DNA from: Solen grandis | Taxonomy: Eukaryota > Mollusca > Bivalvia > Adapedonta > Solenidae | Reading direction: 5' to 3' | DNA: 64,000 nucleotides | NCBI GenBank assembly: GCA_021229015.1 | Contig: CM037785.1 | Span: forward strand, 41,714,682 to 41,778,681 | Shown here: in pieces, positions 59,985-64,000 of the stretch | Numbering within the stretch: the first letter of the stretch is position 1 | Layout: every line of letters begins with the position of its first letter | The notes under the pieces: model-generated | Seen by the model: only the letters and a program-made list of their open reading frames with translations | Database searches by the model: none | Told to the model about the DNA's origin: nothing | Translations under genes and position numbers: made by a program

Positions 59985-62950
59985 ACGGTGGCACTGAGGT
60001 GACATGTGCAATAGTTTTTTTTTTGGTATTGTTTTCCCGAGTTAATTTTTTTTTTTAACTCGGGAAAACAAAGTTATTTTTGTTTTCCCGTGTTAAATTT
60101 TTTTTTTAACTCGGGAAAACAAAAGAATATTGTTTTCCCGAGTTAATTTTTTTTTTTAACTCGGGAAAACAGTCATTTTTGTTTTCCCGTGTTATTTTTT
60201 TTTTTAACTCGGGAAAACAAAAAATATTGTTTTCCCGAGTTAAATTTTTTTTTTAACTCAGGAAAACAAAAAATATTGTTTTCCCGTGTTATTTTTTTTT
60301 TTTAACTCGGGAAAACAAAAAATTAAGTCGTGCGCACGACTTAATTAGCCAATCAAATCCGCTTATTATGTTGTGGCCACGACTTAATAAGTTGTGGGAA
60401 CGACATAATTGGCCAATCAGAGCCCTCCGCCAGAGTCACGAGGGCTGCAAAGTTCTGTCCTAAGTTATACAATCATAATTTATCAAATTCAAAACAATAG
60501 CTTTAAAAGAGATGCAACGTTTAAAAATGTTTATTTTCTTTTTTTTTCTCTTTTTTTTTTGGGGGGGGGGGTGTTGTTTTAATGACATAATCTTTGTTTT
60601 TGTCACTAATTGGATTCTCACTTGGCTATTTATTACCAACATTGTTTGTGATAATCATTGAACACTCATTCATTTGTGCTAAATTTCTGGAATAACAACT
60701 TTACAACAAACACAACAGTGTCAGATATTGACGCCCACTCTTATTTTTTACTTTTAGCTCATAATGTTGATATATTTCTTTCAGTTGTAAGCATTATGCT
60801 AAAAATAACATTTGGCAATACAAATTCTAATATGTGTGTGTCTGTCTTCCTTTTTAACACCCAACCCATCTCCCCAGATACACTCACACTCACAGACTGC
60901 ATATCTGTAGCCAGTATTTATTTATACGCACACAGTTTACTTATTTACACAGTACTTGTACACTGGTGACATTTGCAAACAAAATATACATATATGAGGG
61001 AGCTTGCTCCTACAGCAGCCATCTGATCAGGGTCTGTACAGTCTATAATTTTGATATAGAAATTCATCAAGTGCCTAAAAGGCAACAGCAAAATCATCTG
61101 TAAGTTTGCAGAAGCAGTGTTGTAAAGGGATCTAGAAACCTTTAAAGATGCATGTTGTTTAAAAAAATGTTTTAATGTACTATTAAACTTGCTGAAGAGA
61201 ACACCTCAACTGAGGAAAATCTTAAGAGACCACCCTTTGGTCTAACATGTACAAGTATTCAAATGGCGATAACTCTTAAATTAGTCATCCTAGAGTTATG
61301 GTTATTGTACACCGCACTTCTCCACACTGAGATCTATCTACCTATGAAGTTTCATGTTGATACATTTTACATTTTTTTGTGTAATGCTCCGGACAAAATT
61401 ATGACGAACAGACGGACGGGAAGGACAAAGCGGCAACTTTATGCTCCCCCTTCGGGAAGCATAAAAAAATCAGCATAAGATCTTTAAAAGTCAACATAAG
61501 GTTTAGGAATTCTAAACAGGATCTTGAAAATTCAAGATAATATCTTGATTATTCAAAATCAGTTTTCGATAATTCAAGATACAAAATCCTTGAAATTCGA
61601 GATAAAATCTTGAAAAAATCAGATAATTCAAGTAAACTACACTAACTAGAAAGGGTATCGGACTGAGACTTGGATTTTTGCCTTTTGTATCCTAAGAATT
61701 ACCAACTGACCGAATTCCATTAACTCTGTGTGATAGTTTCCCAGAATTATCTTGAAATTTCAAGACATATATTTCATACATATTTTAAGAACGAAAAGGA
61801 TTAACAGAGAAATTCAAACTTTGATAAACAGACTATCTCGCCAAATGAAAAGCTAAAACCAGATCGGACATGCAATATATACTCAGAAAAAAGCATCTTT
61901 ACATGCCTTTCCATTTGATTATCGTTGTCGAAACTTTCTGGATCACTTCATAGCCTAAACTTATTGATAACGATGACCAATGCTGCTGCCTACACAATTC
62001 GTTCTCATAGTCTCGCGGTGAAGGAATATCCTTCTTATTTCAATTCAAATGGATGGTGTAATTTATGATTACATAATATTACATTATATATACATTATAT
62101 AATTTAATTTACAAACAGCTCTCAGTACCTGTCCCAGAAGTTGTTTTTCTTGACCTAGACTCTGGGTTTGATGTTAAGTGCAAGAATAATGCTAAAACAC
62201 GATCCCTCGGAATGTTTAAGCTGACTGTAAAATGTTTTCACGTAAACAGTTATACGCCATTGTAAACAATGATTTTTGGTTGGTGACTATAAGCGAATTC
62301 AAACATATTTGCAGGTGATTATTACTTGTATCCTAAGTGTTTTAAGGAATATAGTCAATAAATGTAAAGTTTCTTTTTTGCTGAGTACATAATGCATGGA
62401 AATGGTGGGCGCTTTAAATTCTTACAGCCGGACTGGACCAGTAAACGCAACGGCCAGCTTGTTGGAGGTATAGTACTACAATTATTCAAAATATATTTTT
62501 CATATATATATATATAATAATATATAATATATATTTATATATATATTTTAACTCAGACATTAACTCTGACTGAGGGCTCTGATTGGCCAATTATGTCGTT
62601 CCCACAACTTATTAAGTCGTGGCCACAACATAATAAGCGGATTTGATTGGCTAATTAAGTCGTGCGCACGACTTAATTTTTTGTTTTCCCGAGTTAAAAA
62701 AAAAAAAATAACACGGGAAAACAATATTTTTTGTTTTCCTGAGTTAAAAAAAAAATTTAACTCGGGAAAACAATATTTTTTGTTTTCCTGAGTTAAAAAA
62801 AAAATAACACGGGAAAACAAAAATCTTTGTTTTCCCGAGTTAAAAAAAAAAATTAACTCGGGAAAACAATATTTTAAAAAAATTTAAAATTAACTCGGGA
62901 AAACAATACCAAAAAAAAAACTATTGCACATGTCACCTCAGTGCCACCGT
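59985..62950. mobile_element. 2,966-bp long-TIR foldback element with AGCTTCAT duplication
   Basis: Outer ends ACGGTGGCACTGAGGTGACA and its complement. Left arm ~59985-60427 and right arm ~62572-62950 are inverted copies built of AACTCGGGAAAAC palindromes around T/A runs, plus AAGTCGTGCGCACGACTT and TTGTGGCCACGAC palindromes. AGCTTCAT flanks both sides (59977-59984, 62951-62958). The 2.1-kb centre has no recognisable transposase. It carries a family-D-like repeat (61262-61465) and TCTTGAA/TTCAAGA-rich sequence. Confidence 0.9.
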
Positions 62951-63125
62951 AGCTTCATCCAAGGAACATTCCTGCAAAATATTTTTCAAATTGGCCAAGC
63001 CGTTTAGGAGGAGATGTTGTTTGAAGCAATTGTTGACGCCGGACGCACGGACGCACGCACGGACGACGGACAAAAGGCGATCAGAAAAGCTCACCTTGAG
63101 CACGTTGTGCTCATGTGAGCTAAAA

Positions 63126-64000
63126 ACAAAACAAAAAAAACACCCGTATAAATAAATAGTATTTATAATTATCAGAAATAAACTGCATACATTCCGCATT
63201 CCGTACATTTCAAGTATTTCGACAGTAGATATATGGCTGTCTTCAATTAGGTTCTTTCTGGGTTTTTTTAGGTTTGACAATTTAGCGGATTTCCCTTTTT
63301 ACATTTTAAGCGATATAATTTCTGTTTTGTAGGTAAATATATAATAAGGACTACAAATACCTATAATTAGATTGCTGCTCTTTTGATTCAAATCAGACGA
63401 TGGCAACCCGGAGAAAATAGATGATTAGATATCCGGTAGACCGAAATACTCCTCTCCGTGGTTACACTTATTAGGGTGTAAAACAAAGTCTCTGTGTTGT
63501 TAAATAAATGTATTTCACACAGATATATCCAATCGGTTGGTAATATACAGTATTCTGTATACATTTAAAGCACGATATTTGAGATCAAATACGTAGAGAT
63601 TGTCCTGACAGACTTCTGCACAGGACGGAAGTTAAAATTAGAATTCTTTTTTTTATTTATTTTCAAAATCAACAAACATTATAACAAATTACAGAAATAA
63701 ACAGATATGTCAATCACGTCTCAGTGGGCGGAGTTACTGAAAAGCCATAAAACGACAAATTAAAAAATTATTGTCCCAAGCCAAGGTGATATTCAAGTTA
63801 TTTTTTCAAGACATAAAAATTAGCGAAATACAGATGAAACTTAATAAACAAAATGTGCATGAACCTAACAATGTCAATAACAGAAATATGTAATGATTTA
63901 AATATACAAATGACACAGACCTACATAACTTCATACATGTCAACATGAATTGTGTATAAAACATTGAAAGAAGAGAGAGAGAGAGAGAGTGATGAAAGAA
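63126..64000. other. Unrecognised sequence to the window edge
   Basis: AT-rich, with a (GA)n run at 63971-63990. No gene or clear repeat. Confidence 0.4.

Larger units (their letters stand above)
57506..63125 (+). mobile_element. Family A element, copy A9, interrupted by two other elements
   Basis: Start 'gggccatgatggccctgaat'. Core units of 164-180 bp run through 58750; four of them are nearly identical and leave a 249-codon artefact frame at 58042-58791. The element continues at 59687-59984 and ends at 62951-63125 with 'gagcacgttgtgctcatgtg'. Insertions: family A subtype copy 58751-59686 and the foldback element 59985-62950. Very close in sequence to A1 (1906-2974). Confidence 0.88.

Noticed and set aside
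60658..60969. 103-codon plus frame in the centre of the foldback element as a transposase
   Set aside because: No DDE/D, zinc-finger or helix-turn-helix motif. Composition is like random AT-rich DNA.

Overview
The window is eukaryotic nuclear DNA: AT-rich, intron-bearing, packed with dispersed repeats, and broken by one 100-base assembly gap (50001-50100). The repeat types point to a bivalve mollusc. They include tRNA-headed SINEs, short elements with tandem core units followed by a GACG-rich run (resembling the bivalve 'pearl'/Helentron-associated class), and TTAA-flanked MITEs. A heterodont clam or mussel is my best guess; the species cannot be fixed from the sequence.

One host gene is supported: MCM9, the DNA helicase partner of MCM8 in homologous-recombination repair. 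It lies on the minus strand from about 49.0 kb down to 3.5 kb. I placed 14 coding exons with GT-AG borders. Their phases join without a break over 1630 nt (about 543 codons), from the N-terminal OB/zinc region through Walker A, Walker B, sensor 1, the arginine finger and sensor 2 to the start of the C-terminal tail. The first ~80-90 codons and the long C-terminal tail were not found. The former may lie in or beyond the gap, the latter beyond base 1.

The rest is mobile and repetitive DNA, mostly inside MCM9 introns. Highlights: two minisatellites whose units copy an MCM9 3' splice site; a TTAA MITE that begins 9 nt into an intron; an intron that is almost entirely one SINE; a deletion-derivative hAT element with an 8-bp palindromic target duplication; a 2.97-kb long-TIR foldback element with an 8-bp duplication and a paralogous empty site in the same window; TA-flanked MITEs nested with a SINE and with other repeats; two hammerhead-ribozyme-like motifs next to TGACGTCA boxes, one beside a two-finger C2H2 reading frame; a decayed exonuclease-like fragment; and at least five short element families that share one architecture. 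To the right of the gap I see no recognisable host gene, only repeats, a CpG-richer patch at 52.48-52.96 kb, a palindrome-array element and a 41-bp minisatellite.

The MCM9 protein would act with MCM8 in the nucleus. The repeats are not part of its function but shape its introns and possibly its splicing. I found no CRISPR array, operon or other multi-gene system.
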